From NCBI GenBank assembly GCA_936940865.1, contig CAKZJB010000059.1, forward strand, positions 1 through 36,845: a DNA stretch of 36,845 bases, read 5' to 3'. The translations under genes were made by a program, and so were the position numbers. The notes beneath the pieces were generated by a model. It saw only the letters and a list, made by a program, of their open reading frames with translations. It did no database searches and was not told the DNA's origin. This DNA comes from an uncultured Asticcacaulis sp. (GTDB lineage: Bacteria > Pseudomonadota > Alphaproteobacteria > Caulobacterales > Caulobacteraceae). The stretch's first letter is position 1. Each line of letters begins with the position of its first letter. Below, in pieces: positions 1 through 7,572 of this stretch.

Positions 1-1
1 G

Positions 2-18
2 GGCAGCCTATGGCTGCC
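2..18. terminator. Short hairpin at window edge
   Basis: Perfect 7-bp inverted repeat (ggcagcc, loop tat, ggctgcc). It lies downstream of the bacterioferritin gene on the minus strand and could end that transcript, but no clear T-run follows, so the role is a guess. Confidence 0.3.
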
Positions 19-95
19 GTGACTTACGCGAAGACGCGGCGCCCACAGGCCGCCCTACGGCATGCCGGCCAATCAATCGAAGCGCAGGCCGCGCC

Positions 96-693
96 TCAGT
101 GGCGCATCTCGGCCTTCTTGCCTTCCGCCTTCTTCAGGGACTCGGCCGCCGGCTCGCCTTTCTTGCCCAGCTCCTCGAGCAGGGTCTTGAGGTCCTCGGC
201 ATGCTCTTCTTCCTTGGCCAGGATCTGTTCCATGATGCGGCGGGTGGTGATGTCGTCGTTGCCCAGGTATTCGACGATCTCGCGGTAGGAGTCGATGGCG
301 ATGCGCTCGGCCACCAGGTCCTCCTCGATCATCTCCACCAGGCTGGAGCCCTCGACGTACTCGGAATGGCTGCGGGTGAGCATGCCTTCCGGCGAGAAGT
401 TCGGCGAGCCGTCGAGCTGGGTGATGCGCTCGGCGATCTGGTCGGCGTGCAGCTGCTCCTCGTTGGCGTGCTCGAGGAACTCTGCCGCCACGCTCTGCGC
501 GTGGATGCCGGAAGCCATGTAATGATGGTGCTTGTAACGCAGCACGCAGACGATCTCCGTCGCCAGGGCTTCGTTGAGGATCTTGACGACGGTCTCGCGG
601 TCGGCCTTGTAGCCGGCCGTGACCGCGCCGCGCTGCATGTGCTGGCGGGCGCGCTTGCGGATGTTCTCGATATCCGAACGGCTTGGTAGCCAT
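96..693 (-). CDS. bfr: Bacterioferritin-like diiron protein, apparent frameshift near start
   Basis: Ferritin-like four-helix protein of the bacterioferritin/Dps-related group that binds a diiron centre and stores or detoxifies iron in the cytosol. Diiron-type ligands are visible as an early Glu in NEALATE, an E-x-x-H in EEQLHAD, and a late E-x-x-H in KEEEHAED. The strong Shine-Dalgarno (ggaaggag, 6 nt from the ATG at 691-693) fixes the start, but from this ATG the frame reads MATKPFGYREH and leaves the family reading. Removing one of the two A residues at 677/678 (plus strand) restores MATKPSDIENIRKRARQHM and an intact 198-residue protein. Without the correction, translation could restart at the internal ATG at 636-638. 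Either a sequencing or assembly error, or a recent inactivating insertion. Codon use resembles the adjoining oligopeptidase fragment more than the rest of the window. Confidence 0.85.
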
Positions 694-908
694 GCTGTGC
701 TCCTTCCTTGGTTATTGCTCCCTTCGTCCTGAAGGAAACCCCTGATGGATCGCGAAAAATGATGATTGAGGGCCCGGCGCCGCGGGGCGGATGACCCGCG
801 CCGGGGTTCCTGGCCCGCAGCCTTGGACTGCCCCTGGCGTGATTCGTTCCTTGAGCGGTGGCGCACTCGCCCCATAATGGAGGCCACGCCCCCCATCTGG
901 AGAAGTGG

Positions 909-1095
909 ATGCAAATCGATCTCAAAGGCCGCCGCGCGCTGGTCAGCGGCTCCACCGCAGGCATCGGTTACGCCGTGGCCAAGGGCCTGGCCGAAGCCGG
1001 CGCCACCGTCATCGTCAACGGCCGTACCGAGGAGCGCGTCGAATCCGCCCTCGCCACCCTGCGCAAGCAGGTGCCGGGCGCGCAGCTGCTCGGCT
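909..1095 (+). pseudogene. 5' fragment of a short-chain dehydrogenase/reductase
   Basis: The first ~60 residues have the SDR beta-alpha-beta fold with TAGIG at 16-20 and VNGRTEERV at 36-44, as in NAD(P)-dependent oxidoreductases. The family similarity stops at PGAQLLG, and the usual NNAG and YxxxK elements are absent. The gene is cut off at about position 1090. Confidence 0.75.
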
Positions 1096-2156
1096 TCGCC
1101 AACTTCGCCGAGCTGTCGCTGGAAACCAAGATGGCCGAGTCGCCCGACGCGGTGGAGAAATTCCTGCTCGAGCTGACCGCCAAGGCCAAGCCCTACGCCC
1201 AGGCCGAGCTGGACGAGCTGCGCGCGTATGCCCGGAAGCGCGACGGCCTGGAAGACTTCCAGCCCTGGGACGCGGCCTACTACTCCGAGAAACTGAAGGA
1301 AGAGAAGCTCGGCTTCTCCGAGGAGGAACTGCGTCCCTACTTCCCGGCGGCGCAGGCGATCCAGGGCATGTTCACCCTGGTGGAGCGGCTCTACGGCGTG
1401 AAGATCGAGGCGGTGAGCGGCGTGCCGGTGTGGCACAAGGACGTCACCACCTATGCCCTGCGCGAAGCCGACGGCACCGATATCGGACTCTTTTATCTCG
1501 ACCCCTACGCGCGCCAGGACAAGCGCGGCGGCGCCTGGATGGACGAATGCCTGGGCCGGCGCCGCACTCCCTCCGGCCTGCAGCGCCCGGTGGCCTATCT
1601 CACCTGCAACTTCGCCCCGCCGCTGGGTAGCGACCCGGCGCTGCTGACCCACGACGAAGTGCTGACCCTGTTCCACGAGTTCGGCCACGGCCTGCACGGG
1701 CTGCTGTCGGACGTGGACCACGAGCGGCTGTCGGGCACCCAGGTGCTGCGCGACTTCATCCATGTCGAAGCGGTATGCGCACCGAATTCGGTCATCCTGA
1801 TGCACGACACCGTGCCCGCCGACGAAATCACCCAGCGGCCGAACCGCGAACGCGGATTCTATACGGGCGATGTCTGGAAGATCGTGCCGTGCCTTAAGCA
1901 TTTCCGGCCGGACCTGAAAATCTGGACCGTCGCCACCCCATGGAGCGGGCTGACCGTCGTGGGGGGTATTGATCCAACGTCGACGGTCCTGAAGGACAAA
2001 TATGAAGAGGCCGTGGCGATGTTCGGTGAAATGCCCTACGAACACCTGGCCGCCGATCTTAACGGGACCCTGAATATGGTAGAAAACGACTGGCCGGTCA
2101 TGCTCGGCCTCCTCAAGGGCGTGGGCGTCGTTCGGCAGGAAGAGCCGGCCCTATGA
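909..2156 (+). CDS. Composite ORF: SDR N-terminus + M3 oligopeptidase core + methyltransferase C-terminus
   Basis: A single 415-codon open frame starting at ATG 909, with a Shine-Dalgarno-like ggagaagtgg just before it. It contains three unrelated protein pieces. Residues 1 to ~60 are the Rossmann start of a short-chain dehydrogenase (SGSTAGIG at 13-20). Residues ~60-267 match the middle of oligopeptidase A, including the zinc motif HEFGH at 256-260. Residues ~268-415 are the C-terminal half of a class I SAM methyltransferase. None of the three parts is complete: the SDR lacks its YxxxK site, the peptidase lacks both its ends and its third zinc ligand, and the methyltransferase lacks its SAM-binding start. 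A functional product is therefore unlikely. The last codons overlap the next gene as ATGA. An assembly or amplification chimera, or a rearranged locus, is more likely than a true fusion enzyme. Confidence 0.8.
   Translation: MQIDLKGRRALVSGSTAGIGYAVAKGLAEAGATVIVNGRTEERVESALATLRKQVPGAQLLGFANFAELSLETKMAESPDAVEKFLLELTAKAKPYAQAELDELRAYARKRDGLEDFQPWDAAYYSEKLKEEKLGFSEEELRPYFPAAQAIQGMFTLVERLYGVKIEAVSGVPVWHKDVTTYALREADGTDIGLFYLDPYARQDKRGGAWMDECLGRRRTPSGLQRPVAYLTCNFAPPLGSDPALLTHDEVLTLFHEFGHGLHGLLSDVDHERLSGTQVLRDFIHVEAVCAPNSVILMHDTVPADEITQRPNRERGFYTGDVWKIVPCLKHFRPDLKIWTVATPWSGLTVVGGIDPTSTVLKDKYEEAVAMFGEMPYEHLAADLNGTLNMVENDWPVMLGLLKGVGVVRQEEPAL
1090..1715 (+). pseudogene. prlC: Internal fragment of M3 oligopeptidase A
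   Basis: Residues ~62-267 of the composite frame match the central part of oligopeptidase A (PrlC/OpdA): FANFAELSLETKMAESP, QPWDAAYYSEK, LDPYARQDKRGGAWMDEC, PVAYLTCNF and the zinc motif LFHEFGHGLH. The N-terminal ~250 residues and the C-terminal part with the third zinc ligand are missing. The style is that of gamma- or betaproteobacterial homologues, and the stretch looks more GC-rich than the DNA to its right. Confidence 0.8.
1709..2156 (+). pseudogene. 3' part of a class I SAM-dependent methyltransferase
   Basis: From about DVDHERLSGTQVLRDF onward the frame matches the C-terminal half of a class I methyltransferase family found beside TylF-like enzymes. Recognisable parts are a DxDH-type loop, HVEAVCAPN, LMHDTVP, YTGDVWKIVPCLK and the conserved VATPWSGLTVVGG end. 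The N-terminal SAM-binding half is replaced by peptidase sequence. The 3' end overlaps the following gene by 4 nt, so this piece is in its native context and its original start has been lost. Confidence 0.65.
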
Positions 2157-2911
2157 CACGTGAACGGACCCTCTATCTCGATCTCCTGTCGAAAATCCTG
2201 GTCAACTCGATCTATCGCGACGGCTCCATCCATCCCGATAACAACGGGGCCTATGATCCCGAGCGTCGCGGTGTCGGCGCGGACTGGCCGGCCCTGGCGC
2301 ACACCATGGTGGGGGAAAAGCGCCTGGCCAATCTGCGGAGCCTGGTCGAGCGGGCGCTGAACGACGGCATTGCGGGCGACTTCATCGAGACGGGCGTATG
2401 GCGCGGCGGATGCTGCATCCTGATGCGCGGTATTCTTGAAGCCTACGGCATCGCGGACCGCAAGGTCTGGGTCTGCGACTCGTTCGAGGGCTTGCCCGAT
2501 CCCAACCCCAGGGATTTTCCGGCCGATGACGGGCTTTTCCTGTCGCAATTCAAGGAACTGGCGATTTCTCTTGAACAGGTACAGGAGAATTTCCGGCGCT
2601 ATGGATTGCTCGACGGGCAGGTCGAATTCGTCAAGGGCTGGTTCTCCGATACCCTGCCCGGGCTCGAAGCCGGTCCCTTCGCCGTGTTGCGGCTGGATGG
2701 CGATCTTTACGAATCGACGATCGTCGCGCTCGAGAGCCTGTACCCCAGGCTTTCGGTCGGCGGATATGTGATCATCGACGATTACCACGTCATTCCGCAG
2801 TGCCGGGATGCCGTTACTCACTATCGCGACCGTCATGGCATTACCGATCCCATCCACGATGTCGACTGGGCGGGCACCTGGTGGCAGAAGACGTCCGCCC
2901 TGCCCGCCTGA
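2153..2911 (+). CDS. TylF/MycF-family O-methyltransferase
   Basis: 252-residue class I SAM-dependent methyltransferase of the macrocin-O-methyltransferase (TylF/MycF) family, whose members methylate sugar hydroxyls and need a metal ion. SAM-binding signature ETGVWRGG at 79-86, DSFEGLP at 109-115, and the acidic metal/sugar site LDGDLYEST at 181-189 with IDDYH at 208-212. The length is typical. The start overlaps the stop of the preceding methyltransferase fragment (ATGA), implying translational coupling. Together with the next gene it points to decoration of a surface glycan or secondary metabolite; the acceptor cannot be read from the sequence. Confidence 0.88.
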   Translation: MTRERTLYLDLLSKILVNSIYRDGSIHPDNNGAYDPERRGVGADWPALAHTMVGEKRLANLRSLVERALNDGIAGDFIETGVWRGGCCILMRGILEAYGIADRKVWVCDSFEGLPDPNPRDFPADDGLFLSQFKELAISLEQVQENFRRYGLLDGQVEFVKGWFSDTLPGLEAGPFAVLRLDGDLYESTIVALESLYPRLSVGGYVIIDDYHVIPQCRDAVTHYRDRHGITDPIHDVDWAGTWWQKTSALPA

Positions 2912-2925
2912 CGTCCGGAGCCGCC

Positions 2926-3675
2926 ATGACATTTTCCGATCGCCTGGCCGAGATGCGCTGGTTGTCCGACGATACGTTCGAACTGGACGGCGTCCGTTAT
3001 GTGAACATGGATTTCGCCGCGAAAACGGACGATCATCGGCTGGCCGTGCTGAAGCCGCGCTACTATTTCGAAGCCTATGAAGAGGCGCTGCGCGGCGAAC
3101 GCATCGACCGGATGCTGGAGTTCGGCGTTTTCCAGGGCGGGTCGACCATACTGATGGCGTCGCTGTGCCGGCCGGAAAAGATCGTGGCTGTCGATATCTG
3201 TGATCCCGTCGCCGCGTTCGACAGCTTCCGCGAGCGCAATCCGGCCCTGACCCAGGGAGTCGTCGTCAAATACAATACCAGCCAGGATGACGAGCTGGCG
3301 CTTAACCGGATATTCGCCGAGGAATTCGACGGGCCGATCGACCTGGTTATCGACGATGCCTGCCATTGGTATGAGGAGACCAAGCGCAGTTTCGAAATTG
3401 CCTTCCCGCATCTGCGGCCGGGCGGACTCTATGTCATCGAGGATTGGCACTGGGCGCACGATCCCGTCTTCGACATCTGGCACGACAAAAATTCACCGGT
3501 AAACCTGCTTACGGACCTGATGCTGGTGCAGGCGGCGCGGCCGGACCTGATCGACACCATGCGCATTTCCCATGGCATGGCCGTCATTCGCAAGGGACGG
3601 AACGCCCCGGCTGGAGGGCCGCTCGATATAGACGCGATACGGCGGCTGCGCGGCCGTCCGGCGCCTGCCCTGTAA
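2926..3675 (+). CDS. Class I SAM-dependent methyltransferase
   Basis: 249-residue methyltransferase, probably of the Methyltransf_24 / cephalosporin-hydroxylase-like group. SAM-binding signature EFGVFQGGST at ~65-74, acidic VAVDIC at ~88-92, a DLVIDDACHWYEET segment near the middle, and GGLYVIEDWHW. ATG 2926 was chosen over upstream in-frame codons because GGAG lies 5 nt before it and because the earlier codons overlap the end of the TylF-like gene. Only 14 nt separate the two, so they are probably co-transcribed. Likely partner in glycan or small-molecule methylation; substrate unknown. Confidence 0.82.
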   Translation: MTFSDRLAEMRWLSDDTFELDGVRYVNMDFAAKTDDHRLAVLKPRYYFEAYEEALRGERIDRMLEFGVFQGGSTILMASLCRPEKIVAVDICDPVAAFDSFRERNPALTQGVVVKYNTSQDDELALNRIFAEEFDGPIDLVIDDACHWYEETKRSFEIAFPHLRPGGLYVIEDWHWAHDPVFDIWHDKNSPVNLLTDLMLVQAARPDLIDTMRISHGMAVIRKGRNAPAGGPLDIDAIRRLRGRPAPAL

Positions 3676-3777
3676 CGGGCGGTCGGCGGCATAAGGGCGC
3701 AGGCCGCATCGACTTCTTACGCCGGGGCGGGGCAAGGATTATATTCAACGCAGGATTCGGCGAAGAAGGAGATGCCC

Positions 3778-4044
3778 ATGACGCGCTATACCTACCGTCT
3801 TGTCGACAACAATACCGGCGAGGAAGTCTATCCGTCGGACGGCTTTACCTTTGCCGCGCCGCCGGTGCCGGAACATCGCATCCATGACCCAGAAGTGATG
3901 GCGCGCTTCGGCGGCCCGGCGATCGTCGATCGGGTCGAGGAAGTGGAGGCCGCCGACGGCACTGTCGAGGTCACGATCTATATCGATGCCGTCGAGGAAG
4001 TGGTCACCGGCGAACTCGACGACGAGAATTATCGCCGCAGTTGA
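3778..4044 (+). CDS. Small conserved-looking hypothetical protein (88 aa)
   Basis: Acidic soluble protein of 88 residues beginning MTRYTYRLVDNNTGEE, with no signal peptide and no cysteine. I do not recognise a family. The start is set at ATG 3778 because AAGGAG at 3766-3771 lies 6 nt upstream; the ATG at 3772 directly abuts that site and is too close. The repeated VEEVEA / VEEVVTGEL pattern suggests a beta-rich fold. It follows the methyltransferase pair by ~100 nt and converges with the methyltransferase on the minus strand. Confidence 0.7.
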   Translation: MTRYTYRLVDNNTGEEVYPSDGFTFAAPPVPEHRIHDPEVMARFGGPAIVDRVEEVEAADGTVEVTIYIDAVEEVVTGELDDENYRRS

Positions 4045-4048
4045 CCGG

Positions 4049-4726
4049 CTATCGCTTTTCGAAGGTCCAGATGCGGATCAAGGGCCGGCCCAGGTGCTTT
4101 TCCCAGGCCGGGTTGAGCCGGAGCAGCGCCGTCCCGCCGAATACATCTGTGTGGGACAACAGCCGCAGGCCGGCATCGCGGGCGGCGGCCCGAATGTCGG
4201 CTTCGCCGTGGGCGAAGCTTTTCAGGCGGATGTTTTCGCCCGTGCCGGGGTCGGTGAAGTTCGCCTGGGTGCCCTGGGCGATGCGGTCCGGGTGGATTTC
4301 GGACAGCAGAAGCGCGCCTTCCGCCACAAGGGCGTCGGCGGCGCGCTGGAAGAATATCCCGAGGTCGGCGATGTGCTCGAGCACCAGCGCCGTCACGACC
4401 GCGTCGAAAACGCCCAAGTTCAGCGGCCCGGCCATGATGTTGGCCTCGATCAGTTGTGCCTTGCAATCCAAAAGCTTCCGGCGGGCAACCTCCAGCATGC
4501 CGGGCGACAGGTCTATGCCTGTGACGGTATTGCCCTGGGCCAGCCGGATCGTATGCCGGCCCGTGCCACAGCCGATTTCCAGCACACGCTTGTCCTTGAG
4601 ATAGGCATAGACCGCGGGAAAGGTCATGTCGTCGATAGCGACCGTGGAATTGGCACAGGTGTCGTAGATCGCCGCCCAGCGGTCGTAGCCGGCGCGATTT
4701 TCATCTGACGTTTCGGGTATCGTCAT
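4049..4726 (-). CDS. Class I SAM-dependent methyltransferase (UbiE/Methyltransf_11 type)
   Basis: 225-residue methyltransferase with the canonical motif I VLEIGCGTGRHT at ~48-59, acidic loop GIDLSPGML, and motif LVLEHI. This is the small-molecule class related to ubiquinone/menaquinone and mycolate methyltransferases. Start ATG 4726 is preceded by GGGAG about 9 nt upstream. A longer in-frame extension exists but has no ribosome binding site. It converges with the 88-residue gene with only 4 nt between the stops. The fourth methyltransferase piece in 3 kb. Substrate unknown. Confidence 0.85.
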   Translation of the reverse strand: MTIPETSDENRAGYDRWAAIYDTCANSTVAIDDMTFPAVYAYLKDKRVLEIGCGTGRHTIRLAQGNTVTGIDLSPGMLEVARRKLLDCKAQLIEANIMAGPLNLGVFDAVVTALVLEHIADLGIFFQRAADALVAEGALLLSEIHPDRIAQGTQANFTDPGTGENIRLKSFAHGEADIRAAARDAGLRLLSHTDVFGGTALLRLNPAWEKHLGRPLIRIWTFEKR

Positions 4727-4744
4727 GGCGACAGGCTCCCATGG

Positions 4745-4764
4745 CGCGGAACAGCCTTTCCGCG
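4745..4764. other. Small hairpin upstream of methyltransferase
   Basis: Inverted repeat cgcggaa / ttccgcg with a 6-nt loop, in the leader of the minus-strand methyltransferase. Could be a leader structure; no function shown. Confidence 0.3.
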
Positions 4765-4853
4765 GGTAAGGAGCGTAGATTTTGTACCGGAAGGCCCGGC
4801 CGCAGCGCCACTGCACCCGGGCTTTTTAAAGTCGCCTTCCGACGCTGTCCAGC

Positions 4854-5025
4854 CTATTCCGGCGTGATCCGCCATACCATGCCGCCGACATCGTCGGCCA
4901 CCTGCACGGCGCCCAGGCTGCCCACCGCGACGCCCGCGGGCCCCGCCCCTGCCTTGCCGTCCGGATTCAGGAAAGCCGTCAGCATGTCCTGGCCTGGTCC
5001 GGACGGCGAACCCGGGCGCGGGCCT
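4854..5025 (-). pseudogene. C-terminal remnant of a PQQ-dependent sugar dehydrogenase
   Basis: Reading the minus strand from ~5025 to the TAG at 4854-4856 gives LTAFLNPDGKAGAGPAGVAV followed by GSLGAVQVADDVGGMVWRITPE and stop. This is the terminal beta-propeller blade of the soluble glucose/sorbosone dehydrogenase family, which usually reads GRPVGVAVD..GALLVADDVGN.VWRVTP. Upstream of ~5025 no dehydrogenase sequence can be followed and there is no start. It is therefore a short decayed 3' end of a ~400-residue gene. The rest of the 412-bp gap between the two flanking genes contains only this remnant and two inverted repeats. Confidence 0.65.
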
Positions 5026-5097
5026 GGCCGCTCAGGAGCGAAGCGTCAGGACAAGGCTTTGTGGGCGGCGAGCCATGGGGCGTTTGAGCTGGAAAAA

Positions 5098-5140
5098 GAC
5101 TTATACCAACGGTCATTCTCTATGACTGTTGGAATAAGTC
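5098..5140. repeat. Dispersed palindromic repeat, copy A
   Basis: Imperfect 19-bp inverted repeat: left arm gacttataccaacggtcat (5098-5116), 5-nt loop, right arm atgactgttggaataagtc (5122-5140), two mismatched pairs. The core ataccaacggtc recurs in a second palindrome at 36564-36598. It overlaps the stop codon of the histidine kinase gene. It may act as a 3' end structure, but no T-run follows. Confidence 0.7.
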
Positions 5141-6410
5141 ACGCGGCCTTGGGCAGGGTGAAGCAGAAGCAGGCGCCATGGCCTTCTTCCGATTCGCACC
5201 AGATGCGGCCACCATGGATGGCGGTAATCTTGGCGCAGATGGCCAGGCCGAGGCCCGTGCCTTCCCCGTTCAGGTCGAGCCGCCGGAACGGCTGGAAGAT
5301 ACGGCCGATGTCGGCCTCGGCTATGCCCTGTCCGTCGTCGCGCACCCTGAAAAGCCAATCCCCCTCGTGCTCTTCGGCGGACACGGTGACGGTGACCGGT
5401 TGCGGACAATGCTTGATGGCGTTGCCGATCAGGTTTTGCAGCAGTTGCATCATCTGTCCGGGATTTGCCTCCACCACCGGCAACGGCCCGGCCTCGATCG
5501 CGGCGCCACTCTCCTCGACCAGCCGATGGAGATTTTCGCACGCGGCCGACAGGGCCGCTGCCATGGGACAGGCTTCTTTCTTTACATCACTGGGATCGTG
5601 CAACTGCGTATAGGCGAAGACCGTATCGATCATCGCGGCCATTCGGATGGCCCCGCGCCGTACGAAGTCGAAGTTTTCGGCCGCCGACTCAGGCAACCCG
5701 CCGTCCTCGATGATCATGTCGGTAAAGGCGCGCACGGTCCGCACCGGCTCGCGCAAATCATGCGCCAGGGCGTGGGTAAAGACCTCCAGCGCCTCGCGCT
5801 GTTCGCTGATGCGCGCCTGTTGTTCCTCCAGCCTCCGTATCTTGGTCTCCAGATCCCCGAGCAGACGGACATTCTCCCACGCCACCGACGCCAGATCGGC
5901 CAGGGCGCGCAGCACCCTCAGTTCGTCATCGGACGGAACATGGGGCGCGGTGTTCCAGTAAATGCAGATGGCCCCGATCGGCGATGAACGCCGGATGGGC
6001 ACGATGGCCAGGCTGGTCAGGACGCCCGGCTCGTAGCTTCCCGGCTTCACCAGCGGATGGTTGTCGACGTCGGCGATGACGACCGGCTCCCGCTCAAGGA
6101 TCGCCCTGCCGGTCAGGCCGGTTTCCAGGGGAAAGCGCCGGCCGGTCCATTGCGGGACTTCCGCGCTTTCGGCGACGCATTCGCCCATGTCGCCGTCCCG
6201 CCGGATAAAGGTGGCGCCGTCCGATCCGGCGATGGCGCGCGCGAAGCCGGCCACCAGTGCGGCGATGTCGTCGACCGTACGGGCGTGCGACAGGGCTTCG
6301 ACCACCGGCACCAGCTGTTCCATGGCGGCGGCGTACCAGGCGCCGGGAGGCGCTTCACCCTGGTCGGGGGCGGACGGTAGGGGCGGAACGGTCATGACAG
6401 ACCCGGTCAT
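5139..6410 (-). CDS. GAF-domain sensor histidine kinase (soluble)
   Basis: 423-residue cytoplasmic sensor kinase with no membrane segment. Domain order: GAF domain (~35-180) with TGLTGRAI and VPIRRSSPIGAICIYW; a coiled-coil linker (~181-212); a HisKA dimerisation domain with phospho-acceptor His217 in ALAHDLREP; and a HATPase domain with N-box NLIGNAIKH (~326-334), G1 DDGQGI (358-363) and G2 GEGTGLGL (382-389). All catalytic elements are present. The order resembles GAF/phytochrome-related and bacteriophytochrome-like kinases, but the conserved chromophore Cys is not evident. No response regulator is adjacent. ATG 6395 is an alternative start five codons inside. Divergent from corA. Confidence 0.88.
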   Translation of the reverse strand: MTGSVMTVPPLPSAPDQGEAPPGAWYAAAMEQLVPVVEALSHARTVDDIAALVAGFARAIAGSDGATFIRRDGDMGECVAESAEVPQWTGRRFPLETGLTGRAILEREPVVIADVDNHPLVKPGSYEPGVLTSLAIVPIRRSSPIGAICIYWNTAPHVPSDDELRVLRALADLASVAWENVRLLGDLETKIRRLEEQQARISEQREALEVFTHALAHDLREPVRTVRAFTDMIIEDGGLPESAAENFDFVRRGAIRMAAMIDTVFAYTQLHDPSDVKKEACPMAAALSAACENLHRLVEESGAAIEAGPLPVVEANPGQMMQLLQNLIGNAIKHCPQPVTVTVSAEEHEGDWLFRVRDDGQGIAEADIGRIFQPFRRLDLNGEGTGLGLAICAKITAIHGGRIWCESEEGHGACFCFTLPKAA

Positions 6411-6469
6411 CTGGTCGAACGCCAGAGCCTACACCAGATTATACGAATGCAAATGTGGAAAACGCGGTG

Positions 6470-6483
6470 AAGGTTTAAACCTT
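6470..6483. promoter_or_regulatory. 14-bp perfect palindrome in divergent promoter region
   Basis: AAGGTTTAAACCTT is a perfect palindrome located between the divergent histidine kinase and corA genes. Its size and position fit a dimeric repressor operator or a core promoter element. No direct evidence for either. Confidence 0.35.
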
Positions 6484-6536
6484 TGGTTATTCGCCGCCTC
6501 TTATCGTCGCTGGAAAACGCAGTACGGGGACCAGCG

Positions 6537-7532
6537 ATGATCAGCGTGTTTTACCTTACGGGGGCGCCGGGAGCGCAGAAGATCGCCGAGACTCAGCTCG
6601 ATCCGACGCACAACGTGCCCGACGAACCCGTGTGGATCGACCTCTACCAGCCCACGCCCGATGAACTGCGCCTGCTGCCCCAGACGCTCAATATCGCCCT
6701 GCCCAGCCGCGAGGAAATCTGGCGCAACCACGCGCTCAACCGCATGTATACGCGCGACGGCACGTCGTACATGACGGCATCCGTGCTCGATGATGTCGTG
6801 GACGGCTGCGTGCCGGCGACCAGCGCGGTCACCTTCATACTGACACCCGATTTCCTGATTACCATCCGCGACATAGACCCGAAACCTTTCCTGAAATTTC
6901 AGGAGGATCTCCTGCTCAGGCCCCGGCGTTACCCGACCAGCGCCGACGTCATGGAGGGGTTGATGGAAGATATCATCACGCGCGTCGCCGGCGACCATGA
7001 CCGGGTGATCAAGGGGCTGGACGACCTGTCCCGACGCATCTTCGCCGACAAGGCGTTTGACGGCCAGCGCGGTAATCCATCGTTGATCATGCGGGGCGTC
7101 CTGAAGGACCTCGGTTTCACCGCCGATCTCAACTCGAAAATACACGAGAGCACGCACAGCCTGCTGCGGCTGCTGACCTATTTCAAGGACGACCACGACC
7201 CCGACAATATCGCGATCGGCCGCGACGCCGAACGGCTGATCAAGGATGCCCGCAGCCTGGCCGACCAGTCCGCCTTCCTCAACGAGAAGTTCAACTTTCA
7301 CCTGGAAAGCGCGCTGGGCATGATCAATGTGGAACAGAACCTGATCGCCAAGATATTGTCGGTCGTGGCGCTGATCTTCCTGCCGCCGTCCCTGGTCGTG
7401 GGCTTCTACGGCATGAACTTCGCCGACATGCCGGAACTGCACTGGAAATACGGCTATCTGTTCGCCATCATCGTCATGCTGGTCTTCGCCATCCTGCCGT
7501 GGGTGTATTTCCGTTACAAAAAGTGGCTGTGA
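6537..7532 (+). CDS. corA: CorA-family magnesium/divalent-cation transporter
   Basis: 331-residue inner-membrane channel of the CorA/2-TM-GxN family that carries Mg2+ (or Co2+/Ni2+/Zn2+) into the cytosol as a pentamer. The long N-terminal soluble domain ends in two C-terminal membrane helices. The diagnostic YGMNF follows the first helix (LSVVALIFLPPSLVVGFYGMNF), and the short loop plus second helix end in a basic tail FRYKKWL. ATG 6537 was chosen because GGGGA lies 6 nt upstream; an in-frame start at 6483 would place the N-terminus in the palindrome. Length fits the family. Confidence 0.92.
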   Translation: MISVFYLTGAPGAQKIAETQLDPTHNVPDEPVWIDLYQPTPDELRLLPQTLNIALPSREEIWRNHALNRMYTRDGTSYMTASVLDDVVDGCVPATSAVTFILTPDFLITIRDIDPKPFLKFQEDLLLRPRRYPTSADVMEGLMEDIITRVAGDHDRVIKGLDDLSRRIFADKAFDGQRGNPSLIMRGVLKDLGFTADLNSKIHESTHSLLRLLTYFKDDHDPDNIAIGRDAERLIKDARSLADQSAFLNEKFNFHLESALGMINVEQNLIAKILSVVALIFLPPSLVVGFYGMNFADMPELHWKYGYLFAIIVMLVFAILPWVYFRYKKWL

Positions 7533-7572
7533 TGCTGACAGCAGATGGCGGCGAGTCGCGGGATAAGGCGTC

